DNA of 64,000 bases. It comes from Otis tarda (taxonomy: Eukaryota > Chordata > Aves > Otidiformes > Otididae). Where the stretch lies: positions 9,316,001 to 9,380,000 of the forward strand of contig CM048554.1 in NCBI GenBank assembly GCA_026413225.1. Reading direction: 5' to 3'. The notes beneath the pieces were generated by a model. The model worked only from the letters and a program-made list of their open reading frames with translations, was not told where the DNA came from and searched no databases. Made by a program: the position numbers and the translations under genes. Every line of letters starts with the position of its first letter. The first letter of the stretch is position 1. Shown here piece by piece: positions 41,214 to 56,200 of this stretch.

Positions 41214-44200
41214 CTAAAAGGGAAAAGACAATTTAACAAGCAGTTGCAACCTCACATCCTTGTCCCCTTCTCTCTCTCTCTGTCTCTGTGCTAGGAAGGA
41301 CCTGGTGGGTAAGGAGGTGCTGGGAAGGCTGGGAGACAAGAAGTCACTTGGGCCTTGGCAGAACGGGTACCTCTGCAGAGAGCTTGTTGCTGACTCTGAA
41401 GCTGAGGCAGTGGCAGAGGAGTGGAGGGATAAGCATTGTTAGAGAGAACCGGAGCCTTCCTTACTAAGCTTTTTGTTTAGGGGAAGCTTACTAGCCCCTT
41501 TTGCCAATGAGGGAGCAAGCCAGCATGGGGAGTTGAAGGAACTTCTCACCCTTTCCTTGCTCATGAGCTCTGTTTACCCTAGGGCAGAGAGGCTTCAGGC
41601 TTCTTGAGCTGATATGGTGTGAAAGATGCTTCTGTTGGCTCTGTGGCTGCCTGGCTTTATATTTGTGGGGCAGAAGGCTTCATTAGCACACATACCTTGC
41701 AGTAAATGTGCCACTAAAAGATCTCTCCCCCTCTCAGGAGAGTGCTGAGTCCCTTTTCTCCAGTTCTGCCCATCACTGCCACGGTGGTCTCCTTTGCTCT
41801 TTGGGGGAGAATATGTCCTGCAGTTCTGGACACATTTGCACCCTACCGTGGGCTGTAGCTCTGTGCAGGTGAGTGCCAAAGAGCTCACAGGCTCCTGTTT
41901 CTGGGGTGGGGGGTGCTATGTCACCATGGGTCTTCTCCCTCTGCCTCATCTTCCCTGCTCAGCTGTCCACCACCTTCACTCACTTTTTTCTCTCCTTTCT
42001 TTCAAAGTTTCCTTGCTGCCTTTTCAGTCAGGCAATTGGAACCTTCCTGCCGTCATTGCCTGCATCTACAGCCTCATCTGCATCTTGCCACATTTTGACA
42101 GGAGGGTTTCTCCAGGCACCACTGAGAGAACTAGCTGAGCACCTCACAGCACCCTTGACCTCTTCCACTGGAAGTATGAAAGGCATCTTCCCCCCGACTG
42201 TGACAGCTCAAAGCTGACTCTGAATGGGCACTGCAGACTACCGAATCATTGTTCCTGCAAGACCTGGTGTCCCTGAAGGGCTAGAGTGCTGCCTGCCATG
42301 TCAGTGGTTGTCTGAGGGAAAGGGTTGCTGGGTTCTGTCTATTTTTATACAAACTTTAGCTTGGATCTATGATCCATGCAACAAACACAGGTGAAACAAA
42401 ACCCATGGACCAGATCGTTGCTGGTGTAAATGGGCTCAGTTTGGCCAAGACATGCTGGTTTACACTAGCTGAGGATCTGATACTAAATCCATTGGTTTTC
42501 TTAACCCAGCACACCTCATAGCAGGTGGAAAGGCACCTTTTTAGCTGGGTGCCACCCTATAGCACTCAGTTTGAACAGCTTTGTTCATACTTAGTGGCCC
42601 TGATCAGATATAACATATACTTGTGGGGGAAGCTCAGTGACAGCTAGAGAAATAGGAGTGGCTAGCTTGTCTCAAGGGTATTCTAGCTGTCACTCAGCCA
42701 GCTGTGTGCCTCAAGCCAATGCTTGGTCCGGAGGAAGGTGTGTGTGAAAAGGAGCTGTCTTGTCCCTCCCTTGGGCATGTACATGCAGATGAGGACTTTG
42801 AATGTGTGGACTTGGAAGCTATTTTGGCATATTCTGCCCTAACTGTATCTCAGATCTTTCTCCTGCTGCTGCTGCTGCTTCTCCACCGCTTTTTTTTTCC
42901 TCCTCCTATTTAAGCCTCCTTACTTCCAAAAAGCTCTGTTTTTCACCCGCTGCTCTCTGTGGGGGGAAGTAGCTCCTTTGGGAGCTTCGAGATGAGGCTG
43001 AGATCATGTGTGGCTGGACATTCCTCTCCTGCTTCTGCTGCAGCCGGCTCCCACTGCTGCTCCGTGTGCTGTAGAGTCTCGTGCTCACGCCCTCAGCACT
43101 TCTTGGCAGCTCCTTCAGAGACCTGCTCAGCTGCTTGCCTTTGCTATGGAACATCTCACGCTTGTAAGTACTGCTGCTTACGGGAGTGCAGCTCTTAGGC
43201 AATGGCTGTAAGGCATGATCTGTCCTCTCTGGTTCTGATGTGAAGTTAACAGGCCTAAGGAAGCAAATGTCTAAGCTGGACTCAGAAGAGGCCGGGGAGC
43301 AATTCTCAAAGAGAGCGAGGTTTTGAAACGCGTCATCTTCATAGGGGCCTGGCAGGGTGAAAACCTCCCCAGGGTAGTCAAACTCTTCGTAGCTTGGTGC
43401 AAAGTTCCTCGCATCCTGCAGCAGCTCCACAGAGGTCCTAATGGCTCTCTCGGTGTTTCCCACTGCATCAGCTGGTGGTGCTTCATACTCCATTTCAGGG
43501 ATGGATTGTAAGGGGGCTGTCAGAGCCTTGAGTTCCTGCTCTGTGAGCTGAGAGGATGCAAGGATATTCTCTGGCCTCTCATGTTTTCTACTTTCCATTT
43601 CCCATTCAGGGGGCTTTACAGCCTGAATGTTCTCCATCACAGTTGCCTGGGGTTTCTTCATCTGGGGCATCAAGTGCCTTAAAAACAAGAAACAAAACAA
43701 AACAAAAAACAAGAAGGAAGTGGAATACTAAAGGATGACCAAGAGACAGTGTGACAAGCCCCTGTTCCCCCTCACTCTCCCAGCCCCATTCTCTTGCTTT
43801 TAAGGCCAAAAGGTCTTTTCATATCTTGGAGAACAGTAACAGAGGTGCCACTAATAGAAATTGCCTGGTTTGGTTAGCAGGAGCAAATTTGCAGGGGTAG
43901 AACTGCTTATCCAGTAGCTTTGGCTGACTTTTGTACTCTACACCATGAAATGAATAGAAACTGAGCTGAGAAGCCGACTGCTCCATCTCTCTCTTGTTCA
44001 TCTGCATTTTGGATTTTTACTTTCCTTCACTTTTTGTAATGTAGGGGCTGTGTCTTACTTCCCTGTGGTCTGATTCAGGTGGACAAGGTTCCTGTCTTGG
44101 GTAGGGTGACTCTGTCCCCAGAAGTGTGTCAGGAGTACTTGGAGGGCTCCTACCCTCCATGTATTCCAGGTAAGTCAGCAGAGGGTACTTCACTGGATGA

Positions 44201-47200
44201 GGTATTAGGTACAAGTTGTGCACCTCCATGGCCCTTAATAAACACTAGTTAGGAAAATCCCAGTGCCATCTTCTGGGGACATAGTAAATGGAGTAGGGGA
44301 ACAGAAACCTTTTGATGTTCAAGATGTGCAGAGTTATGCATCTGGGGCAAGGTAATCTCATGTATCAGACCAGACTGGGAGATTTGAGTTGAGCAGCAGC
44401 CCTGGTATGAACTTGGGGTTACAGCCAACGTCAGGGTAAAGATGAGCTGACAGCATGCTCTCATGGCAGACAAGGCAAACCCTGACCTAAGCTGTATTAG
44501 GCGCTGCATGGCCAGCCAAGCCTGGGGAATTATTTTCCCGCCTTCTGTTCAGTGCTGATGAGGCCCCACTTGGACCTATGTTGGGTCCTCAATTCAGGAT
44601 GAATATGAGGAAACTGGGGAGGTGCCAGCTGAGGCTGCCAAGATGGTGTCCAGGAGCATCACGTCTGTGAGGAGAAGGAGACTGACTTGGGTACTCTGGT
44701 GAGAATGAGACTAGGGATTGATCTAATAACAATATCATTTGAGAGGGACTCAGAATGATGAAACCAAACTCTTTTTGTTAGTGTCAAATGACCTAAGGAA
44801 GCACAACAGCCACAAATTGCTGGTGTAAGAAAAGAGTAAGTCTAGTGTGCTTCTCAGATCATCATCTCACTTGGCACCTATCAGTAGGCTAGAAATGGCC
44901 AAAGATTGCCAGGTGCTACCAGTAGCCCTATCTTTCTTGAATTAGTCTTGTGTCTTTCTGAACTCATTTGTACTTGCGTTTTGTGATAGTGAGTCACATC
45001 ATTCAATGATGTGCTGTGTGGGAAAGTACTTTTTTTGCTAGTCTGAGACCTTGGTCATGTTTCGTAGCTCTTGTAATGTTGACAGTGAGTAATGCGGAGT
45101 GTTACTATGCACACTGCTGCCAGGCCTCCACAAATACATGTTCTCCCTGGTACACTGTTAAGACTGCTAGGAAGACCATTGACAGCCCTGGGTAGAGCTT
45201 TGAAATGTTTCCTGCTTGTAAGCCACATGGTAGCAGATAGCAGGAAGGAGCCAGCCCTTCATCTCTCTGTGCATACACAGGGAGTAGTCTTGGAAATGAC
45301 AGTCTGTAACTGCCTAGTCTTTGGCATAGTATGGGTGAGGAGAAAGTTTTAAGCCTACTTTGAAAGCCTTCTACTAGGACAATAGGCTTACGGGGTTGTT
45401 GTGCCAGAGGAAGGTGCTGGTGGGAACGACTGTATTGTCTCTTCAGAGTGGATCCCACTGTCCCGGATAGATGTTGCACTGGGTGTTGGAGAAACGTCTT
45501 GGCTTGTACACTGGGAGGTGAGACCTTTGTACAGCTTCACCAAGGATGACCTGAGGGAGGAGAAATCCATCGTCGTGCTAAGAAATAAGGCAGGGAATGA
45601 GCACGAGCATGTAGAATCACAGAAAACAGGGCTGGGAGGGACCTTAATATTCCCATTCACCTCTTTCCACCCCAAGGAAGGACCTTTTACATCCCAAGTC
45701 TGTCCCAGTCAGCAGGGCATCCTGCATTCTGTCCTGTTCTTAATGCCTCTTCTGGTAGCAGTCCCTCCCCAGCAGTCTGCTCCAGCCCTTTACCACCCTC
45801 CATATTTGGAAGCTTCCCTTGAAGTCTTGTCCTACTCCCCCAGTGAATCATTACAAGGAGCAAAAGATCAGATCTTGATTTTAGTAAAAAGTCTTGATTT
45901 CAAGGAACTCCTCTGAACCTCAACTTGAGAATCTACATTCGTCATTTCTATCACAGTTAATCTCAAACAGGTTATGGAAGGCTTTTGTTTCTCCCATCCC
46001 ACTCCCCCAGTAAAATAAGATAACACTATTCTTTCTCAATCTTACCTGTAAGGGCTTCAGGCATTCACCAGGGCCCCAAGCTGCCAAAGTAGCTAAGTCC
46101 CCATGTATTCTCCCTCTGGAGAGTGACTTTGCCATCAGCTTAAGGAATCCAATGTTCCCGTGAAACACATGGCTGCTATGTTTATGAGGATTAAACTGAT
46201 TTTCCTTTCACTCTCAGTGTTAGACAGAGGCCCCATCCCAAATCTGACCTCAGTTTGGAGGACAAATGCCAATAGAAGACCTTCTCCAGCATTCATATGC
46301 AAAGGGCTTTGTTTTATTTCAACAGAGCAATGTGCCTGTTGATCTTGCCTGGACCTAAATCTCCTGTTTCCAAGCTTCCCCAACATCTCCCTTTCCCTGG
46401 TGATGGAGAGAATGAGTTGATGTTGTGCTTACTTCTTCAGCTTTTTCCTCTTCTGTATAAGCAGGTCTTCATTGCATTGGAACAGGAGGCTATAGTGTGA
46501 GATGAAAACCCGGAGGCGCTGCACGCACACCAGCAGCAAGTAATAGTCAGGATGCTCTTGCTCCGTGAACTTCAGGACATTCTGGGGCACAGAGGAGAGC
46601 AGGCTGTTGGGAGGGTGTCCTCACCCTTTCTGGGGAGGAGTTGCTATTGGGACCATGAATTAGTGCTCTGGAGTGCCCATGGCATTGTCCTTTGGGAGCA
46701 CGATGGGAGCTTTTCTAGGCACTAGTTTCTGAGGGACTTGGGCACGGCCTACATCCTACTACTCCAGTGCAAATACACAAGTAACCACTGTAAATATAAT
46801 CATGGGTTGTGTGGGTGATGCACTGGTTGAGTTTAGCATTGGATAAATAAACTGATCTCTTCTTTTTATAGAGCTTTCTTTCTGTGTTGTTTGCCTTGTT
46901 TGAAATGTTTTAGTACAATTCAGATAACTCTCCTGTGAACCAGAACTCTCTTTATCAGCGAGCTCTATATAGGAAAGGTTGTTGGGCCTTAGGAGCCTCT
47001 AGCCCTCTCAGTCTCTCAGCTAACAGGCATGTGGACCACTCAGCAAAGAGGCCAGCTCTGTTACAGGAGTTAGGTCAGAGCTCACAGTAGGTGTACCCCA
47101 ACTCTGGCTTCCTGTTCTCCCAGAGCAGCAGGCAGCAAAGCTTTCAGCTTCCCAGAGAACAAAAGTTGGTTCTGTCAGGCCAAATGGAGAAACTGGCAAA

Positions 47201-50200
47201 TAGAAGCAAACTTCAGGTGAAAGTTATGAAAATTAAGCCATTCTCAGCTGGCTTTCCTTTTCAAAGTTTGTTTTTTTTTTTTTTTTCAGAGAGTCCACTG
47301 GGTTAGCTGGAAGCCCTGAATCTGTACAGACCTGAATACTAGCTCTGAGTTAAAAGTAATGTGTTGTGATAAGAGTTAAACAAGACAGTTTCTATCCTGG
47401 GGCCATACCTGTAGATGAATAAGGTATTCAGGGATCCGCTGGACTATATGGAAGAATAGAATGTAGAGATCAGACTTGATTTCTTCTTCTACCTGAAACA
47501 GATAAAGCAACTTGAGAGTCTCTCCCACCCATAAAACACGTCTGCTTCCAAATGGTTCTGGGGTTTAATGAGTAGTTATACTGTAAGGAGTTATAACAGT
47601 CCACAGGAGTATGCCAATCAAGTGGCAGTTGTGCATGACAAGACACCGGTCTTCACCTTACTTCTGGAGAGGGTATTTGCAACTCCTTCCACCAGCAATA
47701 CTAGTCCTAAGGGTAAAATTCCTTGGGTTGGGGATTATTTATGAGGGATGCTCACCCTAATTAAGTAGGGTTATATGTTTAAAGTGCACTAGTTGAGTTT
47801 CATTGAAACCACAGGTAGACACTATTGTTCAGAATTAAGTTTTAGTTTAGACCCAAATTATGGAATCATAGAATCATAGAATGGTTAGGGTTGGAAGGGA
47901 CCTTCAAAGGTCATCTAGCCCAACCCCCCTGCAAGTAGCAGGGACATCCCCAACTAGATCAGGTTGCTCAGAGACTCATCCAACCTGGCCTTGAACGTTT
48001 CCAGGGATGGGGCATCCACCACCTCTCTGGGCAACCTGTTCCAGTGTTCTACAACCCTCACTGTAAAAAATTTTTTCCTAATATCTAATCTAAATCTACC
48101 TCCCTCTATTTTAAAACCATCACCCCTCATCCTATCACAACAGGCCCTACTGAACAGTCTCTCCCCATCTTTTTTGTAGGCTCCCTTGAGGTACTGGAAG
48201 GCCACTATAAGGTCTCCCCAGAGCCTCCTCTTCTCCAGGCTGAACAGCCCCAACTCGCTCAGCCTTTGACTTCTAAATTGAGATATATTGGAAGCACGCT
48301 AGTGTGGTTTAGTTATTGCACTTTAAAACTACCTTTATATTTAACTTTCCTAGTTTAAACTAAGAATCTAGGGTGTGAGGCCAAATACCTGCAGCTGAAC
48401 AGTAGAGACTGTTTTCTCTCTAAAGCCCTTATAGCCTCACTCTTGGTCTCCCTGTTTGGATGAGTCTATTTATCAGGAGACACCATTCGCCTGGGAAGGT
48501 CTGGATAGGATGTGCATAGACAAGCTTTCTGGGAGGTTTGATCTGAGACATTATTTCATGTCACTGCAAAAATACAGCTTTGGTTACACATAGTGATGAA
48601 CACATTAAAGCTGCCTTTTGTAGGTGCATGTTAGCCATGGCAATGTTTTGGAAACTGGCATTTGGTAACAGAATAAGTGGATTGGCAGAAGGTTCTTATC
48701 ATGGGCAGGCATAACAGGAAAAGATCCAGGCTTGCATGTTGCCATTACATGTCTATGAAACAGGCAGGAAGTTTACCTCCTTCAGGATCACCACGTGGAT
48801 CAGAGAGATGCATTCTGGCAGGTCCCTCAGGTAAGCAACATAGTAGTCCAGAAAATTATTCTTAGAAAAGGAAAAAAGAAAAGAACAAAGACATTTAAGA
48901 GAGCTTCTTGGTCACAGAGCCAGCCAGAACAAGAAACTGTTGATTACCTACTATCATTCCTGAGAGCTCATCAGTGCAGCTCATCAGAGCTGCTAACTGT
49001 GTGAAGCTTTCAGGGCTTGGGACTTCTCAAGAAAGGCTGTATTTAATAAAATGTGTTCAACTGTTGAGCACAGTATATAAAGCTTTATAGGAGATGGGAG
49101 GGGTAGAGAGGCTGAGGAAGAAGAATCTTTTCTTATTTAAGCCTATGAAAATTTATAAAGCATCAGATGAGTTTTTACACATCCTTCCAGCAGAGGTCCA
49201 ACTGCTTGCCAGGGACTGGGCAGACCTTCACCCTGAGAAGGAGATGCTGTTTTACTTGGGGCTACAAACCATAAAGGATAAGGGGCCTGCCCACCCACTT
49301 GTCATAACTCTGAGCAAAGTGTATTGGGGAAGGGGAGCAGAAGAAACACGCTCTTTTCACATCCTCACTGAGAGTACAGACATCCAAGCTGTCAAGACTC
49401 ATGTGTGGCTCCTGCAACCAAGTCTAGGTCTCTTGCATTTATTATAGGGCTGTGCTCTGCGACTGCATATCCCCAAGTGAGTCTGGCATGTGGGCTACCT
49501 GACCAGCCAAGTACTACAACAAAGGGGCTGCCATGCACTGGGACTCTGCTCATAGAAGGTTGGCTGAAAGGCCTTACCCTACCCACAGGTTCACAGCACA
49601 ACCCCTCTGCTGTAAGGTATCTCAGCCCACCTGTGGGCCAACAGCACATCATGAATCATAACAGAAGAGTCTAGATGGGTCTGTAACATACCTCATCATT
49701 TGTCAACTTCAGGAAGATGTCTCCTAGGATCCCTTGTCGTGGCCAGCTCAGGACTCGCTCCTGTAGAGCATGAAGTAAATCAACATGCTGCTGGACCAGG
49801 TACCGCAAAGAGTTCGGGAAGAAACTGAAGACAGACAGTATCAGACTGGTTACACAGAGCAGAAACTCTCTAAGAAACAGCTCTAAGCATGTACTGCTGA
49901 AGTGTGCATTCGTGGCTGGTCAGCACAGGCTTGCTTTAAACACAGGTATTAGCTACGTTTATTGGAGTCCTGGCTGCACCAGGAGGCCCTGTTTTGGCTA
50001 CTCTGTACGTGCAGATACCCTCTCCAGTAGGCTATTATTACAGTGTTTTGAAGGTTTCTTAGGCTGCCTCTCCAGTGCATTGTGTAGCTGAACAGAACTT
50101 GCAGAACTAAAAAGCCCAAGGCAAAGCTGCTATGGCTAATGAAGCAGGACCATAGTCCTGAGCCATCCCATAGAATGCTTGGAGGAGAGCTCCCCAGCTT

Positions 50201-53200
50201 TGTATGTTGTCTCGTTTGTCAGACCCTTTAACAAATGTGCTACTGCATTTCTGTCATGTCATGCTGATTTAATCCAGAATCAGAATGAAGATGTCAAATA
50301 TTGAAATATTTTGCCAGATGGAAAGATCTCAGGGAAAAAGTGTAAAAATAAAAACTCACTTTGGACTATCATGCTTCAGTTTGAACTGTGTGTGTTATGT
50401 AACTGCTTAAATGTGTCCACATCAACCCATGTACCACATGTCCCTCAGTGGACTTCTGTCAAACAACTCCTTGGATGTGAGTCTCCTAGGGACAGTGGAA
50501 AGAGCCAAAAAACAGAGAGCTATCTCCCCAAATGTGCTTAGGAGCTGAGAACTCCCAGGCCAAACCTGAGTCAATGGGGAGAGCTGTAGGAGCTATCCTA
50601 CCCTGGGAACCAAGACAGCCGCCAAAGGGGATAGCATTTGCAAAAAGCTGAGTTTAACTGCTAAGCTGGGTCAGTCCCACTGGTCTTGTATCTGTGTGTA
50701 AATAAGTGTGTATGTCTGTATGTGTAATGATACTTGATGGATGGCAGGCACTAGCCAGGGGCTTATGCCCAAAGCAGCTTCTAGAGCTGGAGTTGCAGAC
50801 TGGGGAAAGCAGGCAGTGAATGCACAAAGCTTTGTTCCCACCCAGGCAGGAGGTATGCAAAAGAATAGGAGACTGGTGGGACTCAGAAGGAGATTGACAT
50901 GAAGTAGCAGTGAAACAGTTTGGGATACAAGGTGGATAAGATGCAAGGACAGGCAGGAAAGTATTTAATCACTGCAAAAACCTCCCAATGCTTCCAATTT
51001 TCAACTGGAAATAAGCTCTAATTGTTCAAAGATCTCTATGTGGATGAAAGAAAGTGTGAGAGAGAAAGATGCAGAAACAATATTGATTGAAGAAAATTCC
51101 CCAAAAGAGAGAGTACACTAAATCAAATACCTTCGCTCTTTGGTGCTCCTTTTCACATCTGGCCCTTGCAACGTGGCCTTGATCTTCAGGATTAGGGAAA
51201 GGTTGATGACATATTTCCTTTCCGACTCCAGCAGCTCCAAAGCAATGTTCTGCCTTTTGGCTTCCAGAAGATAAAGGTTAAATTTAAAAATAAGGAAATG
51301 CTGATCTCAAGGACAGCCTCCTGTCAGATCACCTTAGAGTGGTGATCTGACATTAAATCATGTCAGAAAGGAGAACTTGTCAAAAAGAGACATCAGTGTC
51401 TTGTCTTTGTGTGTCTACTTTTCCCCAAATACAAAATTCTATCCTGATGCTAGAGCATGCCCCAGACATGACTGGAGCCACAGTTTGCTAAGAAAGCTCC
51501 AAAGCAAATGTGTTTTCCCCTATGAATACCATTTTTTTCCTAAGAATAACACAACAAGCAATCAAAGGCAAAACAATTCATACCAAGGATTCACATCCAG
51601 TTTCCTGCAGAATAATTTGTATTTTTCGCCTGCTTAAGGAACTGTCACAATCCCAACAGTACTCTGAACCTGCCAGGTCTTGCGAAGGAGAATGGGTGTC
51701 CTGGGTGCAGAGCAATTCTGTCAGTGGCACAAACCAGCAAATACAAAGGCTAGAAGTCTTGGAGACTGAGGCCCTGAGACATTCCCCTCTAGCAGGAGAA
51801 ACTGGCTTGTGTGTCTCCCTCTATAGAAGCCGATTACTGACCAGCTCACACCAGGTGTGAACGCAACTTTGAGACTCTCTAGCTGGAATTTTCCACTCTG
51901 TTCTTACCAGCCAAAGAGGGTTCACATATACTGTTGTCTGCTGAGCTGTATCTGCTTTGGCCCATGTCTTTCCCTCTCTCTGGTTGCTCTTTGGAAATGT
52001 ATTCATCTCCCCAGTCCTTGATATCCTTGGCCTGTTTCCACACTGTTGATGGCAGATGCACTTTTGACTGCCCCTCCGTTGTCAAGGAATGCTTGATGCT
52101 GTTGTCTGTCTCTATGGTTGCTCCTGCAACGACAAACAGCTGTATGGATCTTGATTTCTCAGTTGACAGGTTATGCTACAGCAGGCAGCTAACCTGCCTC
52201 ATCATCCATTTTGAAGTAGTGGAAGGAGAGTTTGAAGTATTGTCTGTGCTTCACAAGGGCTGTAGCCTTGTAGCATTAGTTTACAAACAGAAGTGCAGTT
52301 GGCAAGTGCTTTGTCAGAACAAGATTGGTGCTCTTCCAGCATTTACTTTCAGGCCAAATAAGGTCCAAAATTAGATACACGTTAGAAAAGAAAAAAACAT
52401 ATATTCCAAGTCTGATTGCACTTCAGGGTTTTGGGCCACTTCAGGACTTGGTAATCTGACACTTATTGGCAAGTAGTATAGAAACAGAAAGTATTATTGT
52501 AATTTGCATTTAAATGTCATTCTCAGTGGATGTAAACTATCATGGCTTTTAAAATTTTTGTTAGTGTGACATGATTATACAGCAGCAGCAGGACTGCTAG
52601 TCTGAGGCTATTAAATCACAGAGAAGATATGGGAGGGTGCAGGTGCATTAGAGCCACTGGGCTGGAATTGCTTTAATGCAAATACTTTGAATTTGGGTTG
52701 CAATGAATCATTTTCCTTAGCTTTTGTTCTTTTTTTTTTTTTTTTTTAAGTGGATCAAGCAAAAGAGCCATCAAGAACAGCGAGTACTTCTAGTGAACAG
52801 TGCAAACATCTAATGGTTGTTCTCATGAATCCTTTTACTGGTCAGGATTCTTAGTGTCCCCTTACTATACCATTCCCTTACTTCTGACTAATTTTTATTT
52901 TTGTCAGAAAAACTCCTCTGTTATTATTCAGACATGTCTACAAGGAATCTGGAAGCTGATGGGCGAAAAAAACAGCTCACCAGTTCTACTGGTATGTAGT
53001 CACTGCAAAGACCATCTCTTCCCAAGTGGCAAAATGGTGCTGTCATTATTCTTTGCCATATCAATTCTTCCTTTCTGCAAGGGCATTTAGAAACTGTGAA
53101 AGTAAGAGCAGAAAGGCTTTCCCTGCCAAATATCAATCCTTTGCATTCTCTTTCAGGTATTTGACACTTCAGGAATGCAGATTTGCTCTCATATCTCAAC

Positions 53201-56200
53201 CGTAAGTAAGAAAATTGAGGTATATTGCTGTGAAATGCATTCACTGAAAGTGTTTCTTCAATGCAGTAAAGCAAGTACTTTAACTGAATCATCGTCCTAC
53301 TGTTTTTCAACAGTTTGATATTTCCCTACCTGGACCTGCTACGACTTTCACACTTCCTTCTCCAATTGGCATGATCCTGGTGTCAGACACTGTTGAAGAA
53401 CAAAGGGAAACTTTACAGAAGAAGACAGCTGTAAAGCAGGCTTCCTCCTGCCAAGCCCAGTCAGTATAGTTAGAACCTCCAGTCTTTCATTTCTGCTATG
53501 GAAACATGACTGTTAGGTCCTCCACTAAGGAGGATCTTTACTGTTGTGGCTCTTGTTGTGGTCTTTGTTTCAGTAGCACTTGCAGACAGGCTAATATGGA
53601 GGTCCCTGTTGTGCTTGGTGCTGTATGACTGCAGAGGAACATGAGCAGTCTTGGCTTGTCCTTGGCTCAGTAGGTATATGTTGGGTAGAAGGCACCCAAC
53701 TGGCAGAACAAGAACAGGATGGAGGCCTGATACAGAGACACAGCTGCCATTTCGAGTGGAAAGAATCTTATTGAAGAGTGGAGGGGTGAGATGACTGGAA
53801 AGAAAGGGGCAGTGGGAGAAGTGAGTGAGAGAGGTGTATGTGCAAGAAGGATGTAAGGGAGAGGGCTAACATACCACCTCAGAGTAGGGCAGAGGGAGGG
53901 CATGACCAGCCAGATTCTGAGCAGAACACGGTAGAAAACAGCACATGGTTTTCATCTAATGTCTGCATTTGCTGACATTTTAAATGCATACTTTTTTTAA
54001 TGTCTGCCTATCTGAACAACAAAAGAGTGATAGACCAGTTTAGACCCCCAAAGTTGATTATTGAAAAAAAGGCTCTGATCCATCACCTTTTCTTTGTTTC
54101 CAGCTTTCACAAGTGTTTGGCAGCTGACAGTGTTTTCCTAGTCTAGGTGTAACCCTAACACCATGGGTTAGCAGATTCTACAGCTAACAAGGGGCAGTGA
54201 TTCTCCTAGTAGTGTATATATGCAAGGAGCAGTGACACCAGTAGCCTAGTGTGTGTATGTACCAGCTCCTATGTCCCCTTGTCAAAACAACCACTGGTAT
54301 GGCCCCTTAATGACACCAGATGTTCTCTGTCAGCCCAGCCCCTATGATCCTCCTTTCTGTGCCCTGCTCACAGAAACAAATCCACAGGCTGTAGTGTTTT
54401 CATCAGGGGCTCCTACTTGGCTCTGTGTCCATGCCACTAGCATTACAGGGAAGAAGATCCAGCCTGATTCCCTTTCCTTGGAGGAGGCACGCAATGGCTT
54501 TTGGTACAGTATTCGAAAGCAGCATCTCATGAATCCAGGCCAACACCAAGGTGCTGAGACACTGTGCTGAGGTGCGTTCATACACCCAGGAGCAGTGCTG
54601 CCAAGGGGAGCACCCCCGTTCTCTTTTTGTGCTGCTGGCACCTGAGGAAAACTTGATGTTCTCTTACCATAGTGATCTTTTTATGGATTTTTTTTTCCTG
54701 AGGAAGGCACTGCATTTGCCTACTCTATTTCCTACCTTTTTCGTAAGTCACGTTGTGTAAAAGACTTGTAAAATCTTCATTGATCAGCACAGGTTCTGGG
54801 AGGTTAATAGATCGAAATGGGCTGCCCTGGAGAGGTGTAGGCACTGTCTGTGACCCATGATCATCCTTCTGTGCTCTTCTGTATAAATACAAAGAATGAG
54901 ACAGTTGGAAAATGTGAATGCTACAGGTGAAGCTCCTACACTACAGCTGTGGCAGACACCAGTGTAAGTACAAGCACAGACTCAGAAGTAGGACAACTCC
55001 AGCAGAACCAGGAAAGGAGTTGGCTTTGATGTAGTTCATGAACAATGTTCTAGAAGTAACTTCCACTAGCTGTAGGAGAAGGTTATTTCAGATCTGTTCT
55101 CTTGCAGAGCATGTTTCATCTAATTAAATGGCTTAATTAGCTAAGGGCCTAGCCTAGATTTGCAAAGTGTTTGCATCAAGGCAGCTGTACATCCATCATC
55201 AAAACTCTGTTTTGAGAAGGAGGTTAATCAGAGCCAAGGTGGATGAGCTGTCTGCTTCATCATAGCAACGATGTGGCCCAGCAGTGTGCAAACATGCTCC
55301 TGCATCACCCTGCTCAGAGAAGGAAAGTATGATGACAGGAATGCAGAGCATAACTGCGCCATCAGGAGCCCACTGACTCCTGCATGCTTGGAAACTGCAG
55401 TACTATTTTCTGGATGGGGATGGCTCCTGACTTTCAACAATATTCCTGCCCCAATATGTCTCTAGCAGGTCTGTGTGTTTCACCATGCCGTGGTTTCCCT
55501 GAGAGCTGCTGGAGCTATTTTACTGTTGGAATCCCAGTGAGGTGTTGATGTTTTCCTGCTGTGTTTGCTATTTGGGTGTCTAAAAGCCTGGGGTGAACTG
55601 AAGACTAGAGCTTCCAGTAATGAGGGTTGATACATATGTCCAGACAGGAAAAGATTAAGAAATTAAGCTATAAGGAAATGCACAAAACAGACATCACTGC
55701 TAATTAGCCCTTCTGGAGCCCTGGAGTTCAGGCCCTTACTTAGCTTTCACTTTCCGTGATTCCCGCCGCTTCTCTTGCTGCAGCTGCTCAATTTTCTGTT
55801 GCATTTCCTCCTGCTTGGCACTGATTTCTTCAATCATTGACTTTGCATCACTGAGCTCCTCCTGAGAAACAGGCAAAAGCACAACAGTCCCAGGGTGCCC
55901 ATCAGCCTTATATAGCACAGCTTTGAATGCTGGTTGGTGTGCACTAGAGATGCTTTAGGGCACTGCGGAGAGTGGCTCTGTGATTAGACACTCTTCCCTT
56001 ACAAGTCCAGTGTGTGTAATACATGCTATGCACAGCATGGCAATCATTAATTCAACTACAGGCAACTCACCCAAGCCAGCATGATGTCAGGTGGTTAAAG
56101 GACTAGTGGGAGATGGAGACACAGGGCTTCATCTACCACCAGCTGAAAACACCAAGAGGAGTCCTGCCTTTAATGGCATTTGGAGGTGGGCCTGAGGAAG

